64,000 nucleotides of DNA, taken from Bacillota bacterium (GTDB lineage Bacteria > Bacillota > Clostridia > Christensenellales > Borkfalkiaceae). Where the stretch lies: positions 186,001-250,000 of the forward strand of contig JAHZBZ010000002.1 in assembly GCA_019423125.1 (NCBI GenBank), read 5' to 3'. The first letter of the stretch is position 1. Every line of letters starts with the position of its first letter. Made by a program: the position numbers and the translations under genes. Shown here in pieces: positions 28,384-36,878 of this stretch. Under the pieces are notes generated by a model. That model saw only the letters and a list, made by a program, of their open reading frames with translations, made no database searches and was not told where the DNA came from.

Positions 28384-29292
28384 TCAACCCTTGATCGCGC
28401 GATTCAGGTCATTTTTCATGTCAATGCACGCCTGACGCGCCGCCGCATCGAAAGCAAGACCCGCGTATTTTTCCTGTCTGTACGCGCACAGAATGCCGCG
28501 GGAAGAGTTGACAATACCGCCCAGACCGTCCTTGTCGAAGCAGACTTTGAGATCGTCCGCCGTGCCCCCCTGCGCCCCGTAACCGGGGATGAGGAAGAAG
28601 GTGTGCGGCATCTCGCCGCGAAGGATGCGCGCCTGTTCGGGATGGGTCGCACCGACTACCGCACCGACTGCGGAGTAGCCGTATTTTCCTATGCTGGACG
28701 AGCCCCATTCCTCTACCAGCCCGCCCATATATTCATAGACGGTCTTGCCGTTTTCCAGGCGAAGATCCTGCAGTTCTCCGCTCGATTTATTGGAGGTCTT
28801 GACGAGCACAAAGATACCCTTGTCTCGCTTTTCCATCCAGCCGAGAAAGGGCTTGATCCCGTCCGAACCGAGATAGCCGTTGACGGTGAGAAAGTCGGAA
28901 TCGAAGGCGGTATAAGCCGCGTCCGCGACTTTGGTCTCGCCGAGGTATGCCTTGGCATAGCACTCCGCCGTCGCGCCGATGTCGTTGCGCTTCGCGTCCG
29001 TCATGACGAGCATCCCCTTTTCGGAGGCATAGCGGACGGTCTCCGCAAATGCGCGCATCCCCTCCAATCCGTACATCTCATAATAGGCGATCTGCACCTT
29101 GACCGCGGGAACAATGTCGCAGATGGAATCGACCAGCCTGCGGTTAAATTCGAGCACCGCGTCCGCGGCGCCTTTGAAGTCCTTGACGCCCGCACGCATG
29201 TCCTCGGGAAGATAGTCAAAATTCGTGTCCAGCCCCGCGACCGTGGGGTTGTCGAGCTCTTTTATCCTGTCGATGAGTCTGTCAATGATCAT
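28384..29292 (-). CDS. pyrF: Orotidine 5'-phosphate decarboxylase, type 2
   Basis: The 302-residue protein is of the longer type 2 OMP decarboxylase class. The catalytic Asp-Lys-Asp array lies in MTDAKRNDIG, with AGLDTNFDYLP at the start of the barrel and the phosphate loop IPGYGAQGG. It converts OMP to UMP. The ATG of MIIDRLIDR is chosen because GAGGTG lies a few bases upstream; it starts eight bases after the pyrE stop. Confidence 0.95.
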   Translation of the reverse strand: MIIDRLIDRIKELDNPTVAGLDTNFDYLPEDMRAGVKDFKGAADAVLEFNRRLVDSICDIVPAVKVQIAYYEMYGLEGMRAFAETVRYASEKGMLVMTDAKRNDIGATAECYAKAYLGETKVADAAYTAFDSDFLTVNGYLGSDGIKPFLGWMEKRDKGIFVLVKTSNKSSGELQDLRLENGKTVYEYMGGLVEEWGSSSIGKYGYSAVGAVVGATHPEQARILRGEMPHTFFLIPGYGAQGGTADDLKVCFDKDGLGGIVNSSRGILCAYRQEKYAGLAFDAAARQACIDMKNDLNRAIKG

Positions 29293-29300
29293 GATGCACC

Positions 29301-29960
29301 TCAATATTTCGCGCCGTATTCGGCGAGGTATGCGCGTATGGCAGGGACGTGCTCTTTGCCCGCAATGACGCCCTGTTCGAGCGCCTCGACGATGTCCGCG
29401 ATGGTGACGATGGAATAGACCTTTACCCCCTCTTCCGCATATGCCTGCTGAACGGCGGACTGTTCGCTGTTCAGCGCCTTTTCCATCCTGTCGACGGTGA
29501 TGATCATACCTGTGATGTCCACCTTCGCCGCACCGCGAAGTTTGGGCAGAACCTCTTTGAGTGCCTTTCCGCTGGTCATGACGTCCTCGACGATGACGAC
29601 CTTTTCGCCGTCTTCAGGCTGTTTGCCGACAAACATGCCGCCCTCGCCGTGGTCCTTTACCTCTTTCCTGTCAAAGCAGAAATTGACGTCAATGCCGTAT
29701 TTTTCGTACAGAGCGACCGCCGCAGAGAGTGCCAGCGGAACGCCTTTATAGGCGGGGCCGAACAGCGTCTCGACGGGAACGGAATGCGCATGGATGCAGT
29801 CGGCGTAGAACTCGCCGAGGCGCTTGATCTGCGCGCCCGTCTTATACTCGCCCGCATTCAGAAAATAGGGCGCTATCCTGCCGCTCTTGAGCTTGAACGT
29901 GCCGAATTTGAGCACGCCGCACTCGGCGAGAAAACGAATGAATTGCTGTTTATAATCCAT
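29301..29960 (-). CDS. pyrE: Orotate phosphoribosyltransferase
   Basis: The 219-residue type I phosphoribosyltransferase joins orotate to PRPP to give OMP. The PRPP-binding loop VVIVEDVMTSGKAL is clear, as are the N-terminal FKLKSGRIAPYFLN region and the flexible loop FDRKEVKDHGEGG. It lies between pyrC and pyrF in the operon with short gaps. Confidence 0.96.
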   Translation of the reverse strand: MDYKQQFIRFLAECGVLKFGTFKLKSGRIAPYFLNAGEYKTGAQIKRLGEFYADCIHAHSVPVETLFGPAYKGVPLALSAAVALYEKYGIDVNFCFDRKEVKDHGEGGMFVGKQPEDGEKVVIVEDVMTSGKALKEVLPKLRGAAKVDITGMIITVDRMEKALNSEQSAVQQAYAEEGVKVYSIVTIADIVEALEQGVIAGKEHVPAIRAYLAEYGAKY

Positions 29961-29975
29961 GAGGATCCTCCTTTT

Positions 29976-31247
29976 TCAGCCTTTGTATGTGATATTGCCG
30001 TCCGCGATCGTGTACTTCACGGCACCGCTGACTTCATAGCCGCCGAAAGGCGTATTTTTGCCCTTGGAGACAAAGTCCTTGGGGTCGATCGTATAGGTCG
30101 CGTTGAGATCTGCGATCATGACGTCCGCGACGCCGCCCTCGGCGAGATCGCCTCCCTCCAGCCCGAGAATTTTCGCGGGGTTTGTGCTCATGCGGCGGAC
30201 CAGTTCGTTGAGGGTCAGCACGCCGCTCTTGACGAGATAGGTGTACGAGAGCGAAAAAGAGGTCTCAATCCCGCTGATGCCGAATGCCGCGAGGTTGTAC
30301 TCCACTTCCTTCTCGTCCCTGTGGTGCGGGGCGTGGTCGGTGACGATGCAGTCCAGCGTGCCGTCCGCGAGTCCCGCCTTGATCGCCGCGACATCTTCCG
30401 CCTCGCGGACGGGCGGATTGACTTTCGTGTTTGCGTCGAACGTGACGACGACGTCGTCGGTGAGCGTGAAGTAATGCGGGCAGGTCTCCGCCGTGACGGA
30501 AACGCCGCGCGCCTTTGCTTCGCGCAGGAGCTGTACGCCGCCTTTCGTCGAGACGTGGCAGATGTGCACGCGCTTTCCCAGCGTCTCCGCGAGCAGGATC
30601 TCGCGCGCGATCATCACCTCTTCCGCCGCGCGGGGAATGCCCTTGAGCCCCGCGAGCGTGCTGTTGTAACCCTCGTTGACAACGCCGCCGTCCACGAGGT
30701 CTTTGTCCTCGCAGTGAGAGAGACAGATCATGCCGAAATCGGAGGCATACTCCATCCCCAAACGCATCATGCGGGCATTGGAAACAGGCCTTCCGTCGTC
30801 GCTGAACGCGACGGCGCCCGCCTCCTTCATCTTGCCCATCTCCGCGAGCTGTTCGCCCTTTTCCCCTGCCGTGATCGCGCCGATCGGGCGCACTTTGCAG
30901 CAGCCGACTTCTTTCGCGCGCGCGACGATGTATCCGACGACCGCCGCGTTGTCGCAGACGGGCTGTGTGTTCGGCATGCAGCAGACCTGCGTAAATCCGC
31001 CGCGCGCCGCCGCCGCGGTTCCGCTCGCGATATCCTCTTTGTACTCAAAACCCGGCTCGCGCAGATGCACATGCATGTCGATGAGCCCCGGAAAGACGTG
31101 CAGTCCCTTCGCATCCAGAACCTTTGCGCGGGGATCTTCCAGATCTTTGCCGATCGAAACGATCTTTTTCCCGTCGATCAGGATATCGCGCTCCTGCGTG
31201 CGGTCGGGAAAGACGACGGTGCCGCCCTTTATGAGAAGTTTACTCAT
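29976..31247 (-). CDS. pyrC: Dihydroorotase, class I
   Basis: The 423-residue amidohydrolase has the metal ligands in DMHVHLREPG, followed by KEDIASGTAAAARGG, two further histidines in the barrel (CHVST and the region around CPHYF), and the catalytic aspartate in DHAPHH. It cyclises carbamoyl aspartate to dihydroorotate. The true start MSKLLIKGG overlaps the end of pyrB by eight bases; an open frame continues upstream inside pyrB but is unrelated. Confidence 0.95.
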   Translation of the reverse strand: MSKLLIKGGTVVFPDRTQERDILIDGKKIVSIGKDLEDPRAKVLDAKGLHVFPGLIDMHVHLREPGFEYKEDIASGTAAAARGGFTQVCCMPNTQPVCDNAAVVGYIVARAKEVGCCKVRPIGAITAGEKGEQLAEMGKMKEAGAVAFSDDGRPVSNARMMRLGMEYASDFGMICLSHCEDKDLVDGGVVNEGYNSTLAGLKGIPRAAEEVMIAREILLAETLGKRVHICHVSTKGGVQLLREAKARGVSVTAETCPHYFTLTDDVVVTFDANTKVNPPVREAEDVAAIKAGLADGTLDCIVTDHAPHHRDEKEVEYNLAAFGISGIETSFSLSYTYLVKSGVLTLNELVRRMSTNPAKILGLEGGDLAEGGVADVMIADLNATYTIDPKDFVSKGKNTPFGGYEVSGAVKYTIADGNITYKG

Positions 31248-32175
31248 TTGCATTGCCTCCCTGTCTGTTTTTGCAGAGCAGGAACAGGAGCGCCATGCGC
31301 ACGGCGACCCCGTTGAGCACCTGCTCGGTGATCTCGCTGTTCTCCGCGTCGATGACGTCGGAGGTAAACTCCACCCCGCGGTTGACGGGCCCCGGATGCA
31401 TGACGATGCAGTCCTTGTCCGCAAAGCGCAGGTGTTCTTCGCCCACTCCGTAGAATTTCGCATACTCGGAGAGGGACGGGAAAAGTCCGCCGTGCATGCG
31501 CTCCAGCTGAATGCGGAGCCCCATGACGACGTTGGCGCCCGCGAGCGCTTCCTCGCGCGAGCGAGCGATGCGCGCACCCATCCGTTCGATGCCCTGCGGC
31601 ATCAGCGTGGACGGCGCAAACATCGTGACTTCCGCGCCGAGCTTGGTGAGCCCGAAGAGATTGCTCTTTGCGACGCGCGAATGCTTGATGTCGCCGAGGA
31701 TGGCGACTTTTAAGCCCTTGAAGGAGCCGAACTTCTCGCGCATCGTGTAAAAATCGAGCAGCGCCTGCGTCGGATGTTCGTTCATACCATCGCCGCCGTT
31801 GACGACGGAGGCGCGAACGTGACTCGCAAGCAGACGGGGCGCGCCGCCCATCGGGTGGCGGATAACGATGATGTCGTTCTTCATCGCGTCCAGCGTGTAA
31901 CCCGTGTCGATCAGCGTCTCCCCCTTCTGCACCGAGGAAGAAGAGGCGGAGATGTTGACGGTCCCCGCGCCGAGATACTTCGCCGCAAGTTCAAAGGAAC
32001 AGCGCGTGCGCGTGCTGTTTTCATAAAACAGAGTGGTCACCGTCCTGCCCTGAAGATGGGGCAGTTTTTTGAGGTTCTGCGTGAGCAGTTTTTTCATGCC
32101 CACCGCCGTGTCGAGGATGGTCAGGATATCCTCCGCGGAGGTATCGTAAAGACCGAGCAAATCTTTTCCTATCAT
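31240..32175 (-). CDS. pyrB: Aspartate carbamoyltransferase catalytic subunit
   Basis: The 311-residue protein has the carbamoyl-phosphate motif STRTR, the HPTQALLD segment and the aspartate-binding region around HPGPVNRG. It joins carbamoyl phosphate and aspartate, the first committed step to UMP. No regulatory subunit gene (pyrI) follows, as is usual for pyrR-controlled Gram-positive operons. It starts 18 bases after pyrR. Confidence 0.96.
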   Translation of the reverse strand: MIGKDLLGLYDTSAEDILTILDTAVGMKKLLTQNLKKLPHLQGRTVTTLFYENSTRTRCSFELAAKYLGAGTVNISASSSSVQKGETLIDTGYTLDAMKNDIIVIRHPMGGAPRLLASHVRASVVNGGDGMNEHPTQALLDFYTMREKFGSFKGLKVAILGDIKHSRVAKSNLFGLTKLGAEVTMFAPSTLMPQGIERMGARIARSREEALAGANVVMGLRIQLERMHGGLFPSLSEYAKFYGVGEEHLRFADKDCIVMHPGPVNRGVEFTSDVIDAENSEITEQVLNGVAVRMALLFLLCKNRQGGNANE

Positions 32176-32193
32176 TCTATGACCTCTGTAAAA

Positions 32194-32736
32194 TTATTGA
32201 CGTTGGATGTGTTCGATGCCGATGCAGTCCTCGCCCTCGATCTCGACGAGCCGCACATCGATGTTCTCCTGCCTGGACGCAGGGATGTTCTTCCCCACGA
32301 AATCGGGACTGACAGGCATTTCTCTGCCGCCGCGGTCGACGAGGATGAGCAGCATCACCCGCGCGGGCCTGCCCATGTCGAAGATCGCCTCGATCGCGGC
32401 GCGGACCGTTCTGCCCGTATGCAACACGTCGTCACACAGGACGATGTGCTTTCCGTCGACAGAAAAGCCAAAATTGTTGACTTTCGCATCCGGCACAAAG
32501 AAACCGCTGACGAGATCGTCGCGATACATGCCGATGTCGATGCCCGCGCAAGGCAAAGACGCGCCGTAATACTCCTTGACGAGGCCGCGAATGCGCTCCG
32601 CAACGATCTCGCCCCTGCGGCGGATGCCGATCAGACAAAGGCCTTCCGTGCCCTTGTTCTTCTCGACGATCTCGTGCGAAAGGCGGGTGAGCGTGCGCGC
32701 GAGCGCCGCGCCGTCCATGACGATGTGTTCGGACAT
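32194..32736 (-). CDS. pyrR: Bifunctional pyr operon regulator / uracil phosphoribosyltransferase
   Basis: The 180-residue protein has the PRPP loop VLCDDVLHTGRTVRAA and the GIRRRG segment of PyrR. In the presence of UMP, PyrR binds pyr mRNA and promotes termination; it can also convert uracil to UMP. It is the first gene of the operon, with AGGAGG before MSEHIVMDG, and is preceded by an attenuator hairpin that it probably controls. Confidence 0.95.
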   Translation of the reverse strand: MSEHIVMDGAALARTLTRLSHEIVEKNKGTEGLCLIGIRRRGEIVAERIRGLVKEYYGASLPCAGIDIGMYRDDLVSGFFVPDAKVNNFGFSVDGKHIVLCDDVLHTGRTVRAAIEAIFDMGRPARVMLLILVDRGGREMPVSPDFVGKNIPASRQENIDVRLVEIEGEDCIGIEHIQRQ

Positions 32737-32753
32737 TGTTGCCTCCTTTGCAT

Positions 32754-32785
32754 AAAAAATACCCGCGCACGGGTGCACGCGGGTA
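32754..32785 (-). terminator. Attenuator in the pyrR leader
   Basis: On the minus strand TACCCGCG and CGCGGGTA form an 8-bp stem followed by TTTTTT, ending 18 bases before the pyrR ATG. The 110-base leader upstream could form a competing structure. I could not find the usual PyrR-binding loop consensus, so PyrR control is inferred from position. Confidence 0.72.
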
Positions 32786-32893
32786 CGTTCAAACGATAAA
32801 CGAAAATTCATTCCGTCGGGTTCTCGTATAAGGTTCGATTGCGGACTTCGCGGCATCTCCGTACCGTACTGTTAAAGTCTTTTATCAAGTCCT

Positions 32894-32922
32894 ATTTTAA
32901 CACACGCGGCGCGCAAAGTAAA
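32894..32922 (-). promoter_or_regulatory. Promoter of the pyr operon (TTTACT-N17-TAAAAT)
   Basis: On the minus strand the -35 (32917-32922) and -10 (32894-32899) are 17 bases apart, about 160 bases before pyrR. Confidence 0.68.
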
Positions 32923-32927
32923 GCGTC

Positions 32928-32964
32928 TTGCCGAACTTTTTTCAAAAACAAAAAAGTTCGGCAA
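32928..32964. terminator. Hairpin terminator between the phosphoesterase gene and the pyr promoter
   Basis: A 15-bp inverted repeat (TTGCCGAACTTTTTT, 32928-32942, complement 32950-32964) has A/T runs inside its arms. It probably ends the phosphoesterase transcript just before the pyr promoter. Confidence 0.6.
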
Positions 32965-33064
32965 AGCACAAGACTCCAAGCGCAGCGCCGAAACGACACA
33001 ACCTCAACCCGTATCGAAAGCCTCGCACAAAAAATGCTTTCCGCGGGACAAACCTGAGGCGGAG

Positions 33065-33763
33065 TCAGAAGATCTGCGCAAGCCGAAAGCCGAGCAGGTC
33101 GCACGAGGTGAGATGATACCGCACGCCGCCGCGATCGCAGACGAGCGGATATGCACCCGCATTCTGATGCAGATGCCCGTAGACGACGGCATCGGCACCG
33201 TTCTCCTCGAACAGCGAAGTAAAGAGGGAATCCTCTCTTTTCGCGTTGAAGGGAGGATAATGGATCATCACGATCAGCTTGTCCCCTTCCGCGCGCTGTT
33301 TTTTTACCGACTGAAAGGCAAGACGGAAGCGCTCCGCTTCGCGAAGATAGATCTTTTCGTCCGACTGCGCAAAGTCCGCACTGCCCGGACAAGCCCAGCC
33401 GCGGCTGCCGCAGATCAGATATTCGCCTATCCGCACGCTGTCGTTTTGCAAAAAGAAAAAGCTCTCGTCAGGCGCCCCCCTGCGAAGCGCCGTGATGCCC
33501 GACCACCAATAATCGTGATTCCCGCGGATGAAGACTTTTTTTCCGGGGAGGCCGCAAAGTTTGCGAAGATCGTCGATCCCGTCCTGCATCGCCATCGCCC
33601 AGCTGAGGTCGCCCGCGATGAGGACGACGTCCTCTTCGCCGACTTTCTCCGACCAGTCTCTTTTTATTTTTTCGAGATGATCCGTCCAGTTCCCGCCAAA
33701 GACGTCCATGGGCTTGTCCTGATTGCCGGGAAGGTGCAGATCGCTCACCGCAAAAACTTTCAT
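33065..33763 (-). CDS. Calcineurin-like metallophosphoesterase
   Basis: The 232-residue protein has the family metal motifs in order: SDLHLPG, AGDLSWAM, RGNHDYWW, IHYPPFNA and YGHLHQN. It resembles the group often annotated as a serine/threonine phosphatase or predicted phosphohydrolase in Firmicutes; the substrate is unknown. Translation starts at MKVFAVSDLH; upstream codons in frame belong to the small Cys-rich gene. The ribosome site is weak, which suggests coupling to the upstream gene 49 bases away. Confidence 0.85.
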   Translation of the reverse strand: MKVFAVSDLHLPGNQDKPMDVFGGNWTDHLEKIKRDWSEKVGEEDVVLIAGDLSWAMAMQDGIDDLRKLCGLPGKKVFIRGNHDYWWSGITALRRGAPDESFFFLQNDSVRIGEYLICGSRGWACPGSADFAQSDEKIYLREAERFRLAFQSVKKQRAEGDKLIVMIHYPPFNAKREDSLFTSLFEENGADAVVYGHLHQNAGAYPLVCDRGGVRYHLTSCDLLGFRLAQIF

Positions 33764-33812
33764 ATCCGTGTTCCGAGCATTTATTCTCCTTAAATTGTAC
33801 CATAAAACGCGC

Positions 33813-33992
33813 TCATTTAAAAGCGTTTGCACGGCACGGGGCGCAATTTTTCTTCTCTTCTTTTCTTTCAAGCCAATTTTCCATGTCGCAGAGCGCAAGA
33901 CTTTCGCGACAGCATTCGCACATCCTGCCACGCTCGGCATGCGCGCCGCAGACGGCACAGCGATCAGAACCGCTCTTTTTCCCCTCTTCCAT
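33813..33992 (-). CDS. Small cysteine-rich zinc-ribbon-like protein (59 aa)
   Basis: Behind a strong GGAGGGAAG ribosome site an ATG opens a 59-codon frame starting MEEGKKSGSDRCAVCG. Eight cysteines occur as CAVC (12, 15), CECC (25, 27, 28), C35 and CAPC (50, 53), enough for two zinc sites. The middle and C-terminus are basic and helical (WLERKEEKK). I do not recognise the family. It lies directly upstream of the metallophosphoesterase and may share its transcript. A short in-frame extension lacks a ribosome site. Confidence 0.7.
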   Translation of the reverse strand: MEEGKKSGSDRCAVCGAHAERGRMCECCRESLALCDMENWLERKEEKKNCAPCRANAFK

Positions 33993-34003
33993 ACTTCCCT
34001 CCG

Positions 34004-34039
34004 AAAAAAGAAAAGCCGATATTGAAAAATACCGGCTTT
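34004..34039 (-). terminator. Intrinsic terminator of the 225-aa Cys-tailed protein gene
   Basis: AAAGCCGATATT (34012-34023) pairs with a near complement ending at 34039. On the minus strand it is followed by TCTTTTTTC. It lies between this gene and the Cys-rich gene downstream. Confidence 0.8.
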
Positions 34040-34057
34040 CCGTGTTGATGCGCGGCA

Positions 34058-34735
34058 CTATTTGCCGCAGTTCTTGCAACTGTTGCAGCCGCAGCTGTTG
34101 CCCTGCGGATAGAGCGGCAGTTCGAAAAAGCCCGCGCACACCTCCTGCGTGTACTCCTGCGCGGGAGGGATGACGCAATACCCGTACGAAGGCACGAGAA
34201 GATCGACATTGATCACGATCTTGAGAATGACCGTGATGCACATATCCACGACGAACGTGTTGTCCTGCGCATTGAAGCTGCCCTCGGGCGCCACTGCACT
34301 GACCACGCACTGCACTTCGTAAGGCATGATGGACGGCTGCGGCACATACAGGATGACATCTTCGTTTACGGTGACGACTGCATTTGCCTTCCCCTCGGTG
34401 CCGTTTGCATCCGTGTAAACGACTTCGACGGGGATATTAACGGTCGCCTGAACGCGCGCACAACCTGCGCGGTCGGGAAGCCTGTCGACCTGGAAAGCGG
34501 ACACGGTGCCGACCGAGGTCGTGCTCCGCGCGCTGATGAACGTCAGAGGATATGTAGGATTTGCGGGGACCGGATCGGTCAGGGTGAGGACGATGCCGGA
34601 ATTCTGTCCCTGCTTGATGCAGGCGTCAAACACGCGCTGCGCCTGCAGACAGACTTTTTCGCACAGACCGTTCACGGGATTTCCGTTGATCGGCCCGGGA
34701 CATTTATCCGTCTGAAAATTGGAAAAAAAGGACAT
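34058..34735 (-). CDS. Hypothetical protein with cysteine-rich tail (possible spore-surface or envelope protein)
   Basis: The 225-residue protein starts MSFFSNFQTDKCPGPING after GGAGG. It has no signal peptide or membrane helix. The body is rich in Val, Thr and Asn and looks like stacked beta strands, with scattered cysteines. The C-terminus is CGCNSCKNCGK, a metal-binding or cross-linking tail. Proteins of this type, next to LysM and SpoVB-like genes, are often spore-coat or exosporium components, but I recognise no defined family. It has its own promoter and terminator. Confidence 0.6.
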   Translation of the reverse strand: MSFFSNFQTDKCPGPINGNPVNGLCEKVCLQAQRVFDACIKQGQNSGIVLTLTDPVPANPTYPLTFISARSTTSVGTVSAFQVDRLPDRAGCARVQATVNIPVEVVYTDANGTEGKANAVVTVNEDVILYVPQPSIMPYEVQCVVSAVAPEGSFNAQDNTFVVDMCITVILKIVINVDLLVPSYGYCVIPPAQEYTQEVCAGFFELPLYPQGNSCGCNSCKNCGK

Positions 34736-34790
34736 TTTCAACCTCCGAATGTTAAAAGTTCCGAAGAGACCGTGCTCTCTCCTATAATTC

Positions 34791-34820
34791 AATATATGAA
34801 GCTCGCACCGCGCTTGTCAA
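34791..34820 (-). promoter_or_regulatory. Promoter of the Cys-tailed protein gene (TTGACA-N18-TATATT)
   Basis: On the minus strand the consensus -35 (34815-34820) and the -10 TATATT (34791-34796) are 18 bases apart, about 55 bases before the ATG. Confidence 0.55.
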
Positions 34821-34905
34821 CTCTTCGCCGAAAGGCAGGATAAAAATCCGCTTCGTCGCTTTTGCCGCAGAGCGGAGAAACATCCGATCCCTGTTTGTCG
34901 AATGC

Positions 34906-35241
34906 TCACTCCTTCGCATCTTTGCAGCCACCCGTCACGCGGATCCGCTGGGTCGGGTAGACGTCGCGCACGCCGTTGAGCGCAAAGAACTCCTCTTCAC
35001 TCATGCCGAACCGCTCGCACAGGGATGCGACGCTGTCCTGCGGCGATACGACGTACTCCTCCCCTTCCTGCACGGGGACCAGAAGAATGGTCCCCGCAGG
35101 CGGAAAACTTTTCAGGCCGTTGACCGCGACCAAAAGCTCCGCCGTCACGCCGAGACGCGCGGCGACGCTCTCCGCGGTATCCCCGCGGCAAACTTCATAC
35201 AATCCCATCGGGTTTTTCCCGCATTCCGTGAGCTTTTGCAT
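34906..35241 (-). CDS. LysM-domain protein (two LysM repeats)
   Basis: The 111-residue protein holds two LysM units. The first runs from YEVCRGDTAESVAARLGV to LLVPV (about 14-56) and the second from YVVSPQDSVASLCERFGM to RIRVTG (about 62-104). LysM binds the glycan strands of peptidoglycan. No signal peptide is present, which fits spore-coat morphogenetic proteins of the SafA/CwlP kind better than ordinary secreted wall enzymes, but this is inference. It is divergent from the SpoVB-like gene. Confidence 0.82.
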   Translation of the reverse strand: MQKLTECGKNPMGLYEVCRGDTAESVAARLGVTAELLVAVNGLKSFPPAGTILLVPVQEGEEYVVSPQDSVASLCERFGMSEEEFFALNGVRDVYPTQRIRVTGGCKDAKE

Positions 35242-35372
35242 CCTTGCCCTCCGATCGTTCTATTTTATGTCGCAACAATAAAAATATGTGCGGAATAAAA
35301 AGAACACCGCCCGCGCGAATAATGGCACGGGCGGACAAAATATAATAGAGAAAAACCACTTTGAGGTGTATT

Positions 35373-36878
35373 TTGCGCAAAGAAAACATCTACCGCGCAG
35401 CGGCCATGGTCACAATTTTTTCGGTCGTGGAGAAATTTTTCGGGTTTGTCTACCGCATCGTGCTCTCGCGCACGCTCGGTTCGGAAGGAATGGGGATCTA
35501 TCAGGTCGCGCTCTCCGTATTTGCCGTGCTCGCGACCATCGCGGCTTCGGGGCTTCCGCTCACCGTCTCGCGGCTGATCACAAAATATCGCGCAAAAAAC
35601 AATCCGAAGGCGCAAAACACCGTCGTATCCGCCGCGCTCGCCTGCGCACTGCTCTTTTCCCTGCCCGTCTTTTGCGTGCTCTACTTCGGACACGAAGCCT
35701 TCGATTTCCTCTTTTCCGACCCGCGATGCATGAGCATTCTGCTCGTGCTCCTGCCCTCGCTCGCATTCAATTCCGTGTACAGCGTGCTCCGCGGCGCGAT
35801 GTGGGGAAACAAGCAGTTCCTCTCTTACTGCGTCATTGACCTAATCGAAGAGCTGTGCATGATCGGCGCGGGCATCTTTCTCGTCACGACAATGACGGAC
35901 GTCTTCGACGGGGCAAAGAGAGTCGCCTTCGCCGTCGTTCTATCCTATCTCGTCTCCTTCACACTTGCGAGCGTGTGCTATTTCTTGCGCGGCGGGCGGC
36001 TGAACGACCCGCGGCGTCAGCTCAAACCGCTCCTCTCTTCCGCCCTGCCGCTGACGGGGATGCGCACGGCCAGTGCGCTCATCAACTCCGCGATCTCCCT
36101 GCTCCTGCCCGCCCGATTGATCGCCGCCGGATACACCAACAGCGAAGCGATGAGTCTGATCGGCGTGGCAACGGGAATGAGCATGCCCGTTCTCTCCATC
36201 CCCGCAACGCTGATCGGCGCGCTCGCACTCGTATTTGTGCCCGAACTTGCCGAAAACTTTTACAAGGGCGAACACAAAAAACTGCGCGGGAACATCGAGC
36301 GCGCGATCAAAGTCAGCGTTCTTGTCTCCTGTCTGCTCATCCCGCCCATGTCTGTGCTGGGCAGCGATGTGGGCGTCCTGCTCTTTTCAAGCGAAAAATG
36401 CGGCGAGGTGATACAGCGGAGCGCCGCCATGCTCCTGCCCATGAGCATCGGAATGATCACCACCAGCATCCTGAATTCGCTCGGCTATGAAAAACAGACT
36501 TTCTTCATCTTTTTTGCCGGGGCCGCCGCGACGCTCCTGTGCGTATGGTTCCTGCCCGCCTTTCTCGGGATATATGCGCTGATCGCCGGAATGGCGGCGA
36601 GCGCCGTCCTGACGGCGGCGCTCAACCTCTACATGATCCAAAAAAAGAGCAAAGAAAAAGTGCGCTGGAAAAAGCACACTCTTCTCTCCTGCGCGACGGT
36701 GCTCCCCGCCACGGTATTCGGTCAAATGCTTCGCAATGTGCTCGGCGCGGCGATGCCCGCCCTTCCCGCCGCGATCGTCTGCGGAGCGGTGCTCGTCTGC
36801 GCGCAGGGACTGCTCCTGTTTGCACTCGATCTCGCACGGCCGGAATGGGCAAAATTGCTCACCGCAAAAAGTTCCTGA
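35373..36878 (+). CDS. Polysaccharide flippase of the MOP family, SpoVB/MurJ-like
   Basis: The 501-residue protein has about 14 membrane helices of the MATE/MOP fold. The N-terminal MVTIFSVVEKFFGFVYRIVLSRTLGSEGMGIYQ is the hallmark of the SpoVB group (quoted in two parts: residues 12-28 and 29-45). These proteins flip lipid-linked cell-wall precursors; SpoVB serves spore cortex synthesis. The start is TTG (MRKENIYR) with GAGGTG five bases upstream, the same signal layout as pyrF. A TATAAT lies at 35341. The 3' end overlaps the convergent folT gene by 20 bases. Confidence 0.88.
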   Translation: MRKENIYRAAAMVTIFSVVEKFFGFVYRIVLSRTLGSEGMGIYQVALSVFAVLATIAASGLPLTVSRLITKYRAKNNPKAQNTVVSAALACALLFSLPVFCVLYFGHEAFDFLFSDPRCMSILLVLLPSLAFNSVYSVLRGAMWGNKQFLSYCVIDLIEELCMIGAGIFLVTTMTDVFDGAKRVAFAVVLSYLVSFTLASVCYFLRGGRLNDPRRQLKPLLSSALPLTGMRTASALINSAISLLLPARLIAAGYTNSEAMSLIGVATGMSMPVLSIPATLIGALALVFVPELAENFYKGEHKKLRGNIERAIKVSVLVSCLLIPPMSVLGSDVGVLLFSSEKCGEVIQRSAAMLLPMSIGMITTSILNSLGYEKQTFFIFFAGAAATLLCVWFLPAFLGIYALIAGMAASAVLTAALNLYMIQKKSKEKVRWKKHTLLSCATVLPATVFGQMLRNVLGAAMPALPAAIVCGAVLVCAQGLLLFALDLARPEWAKLLTAKSS

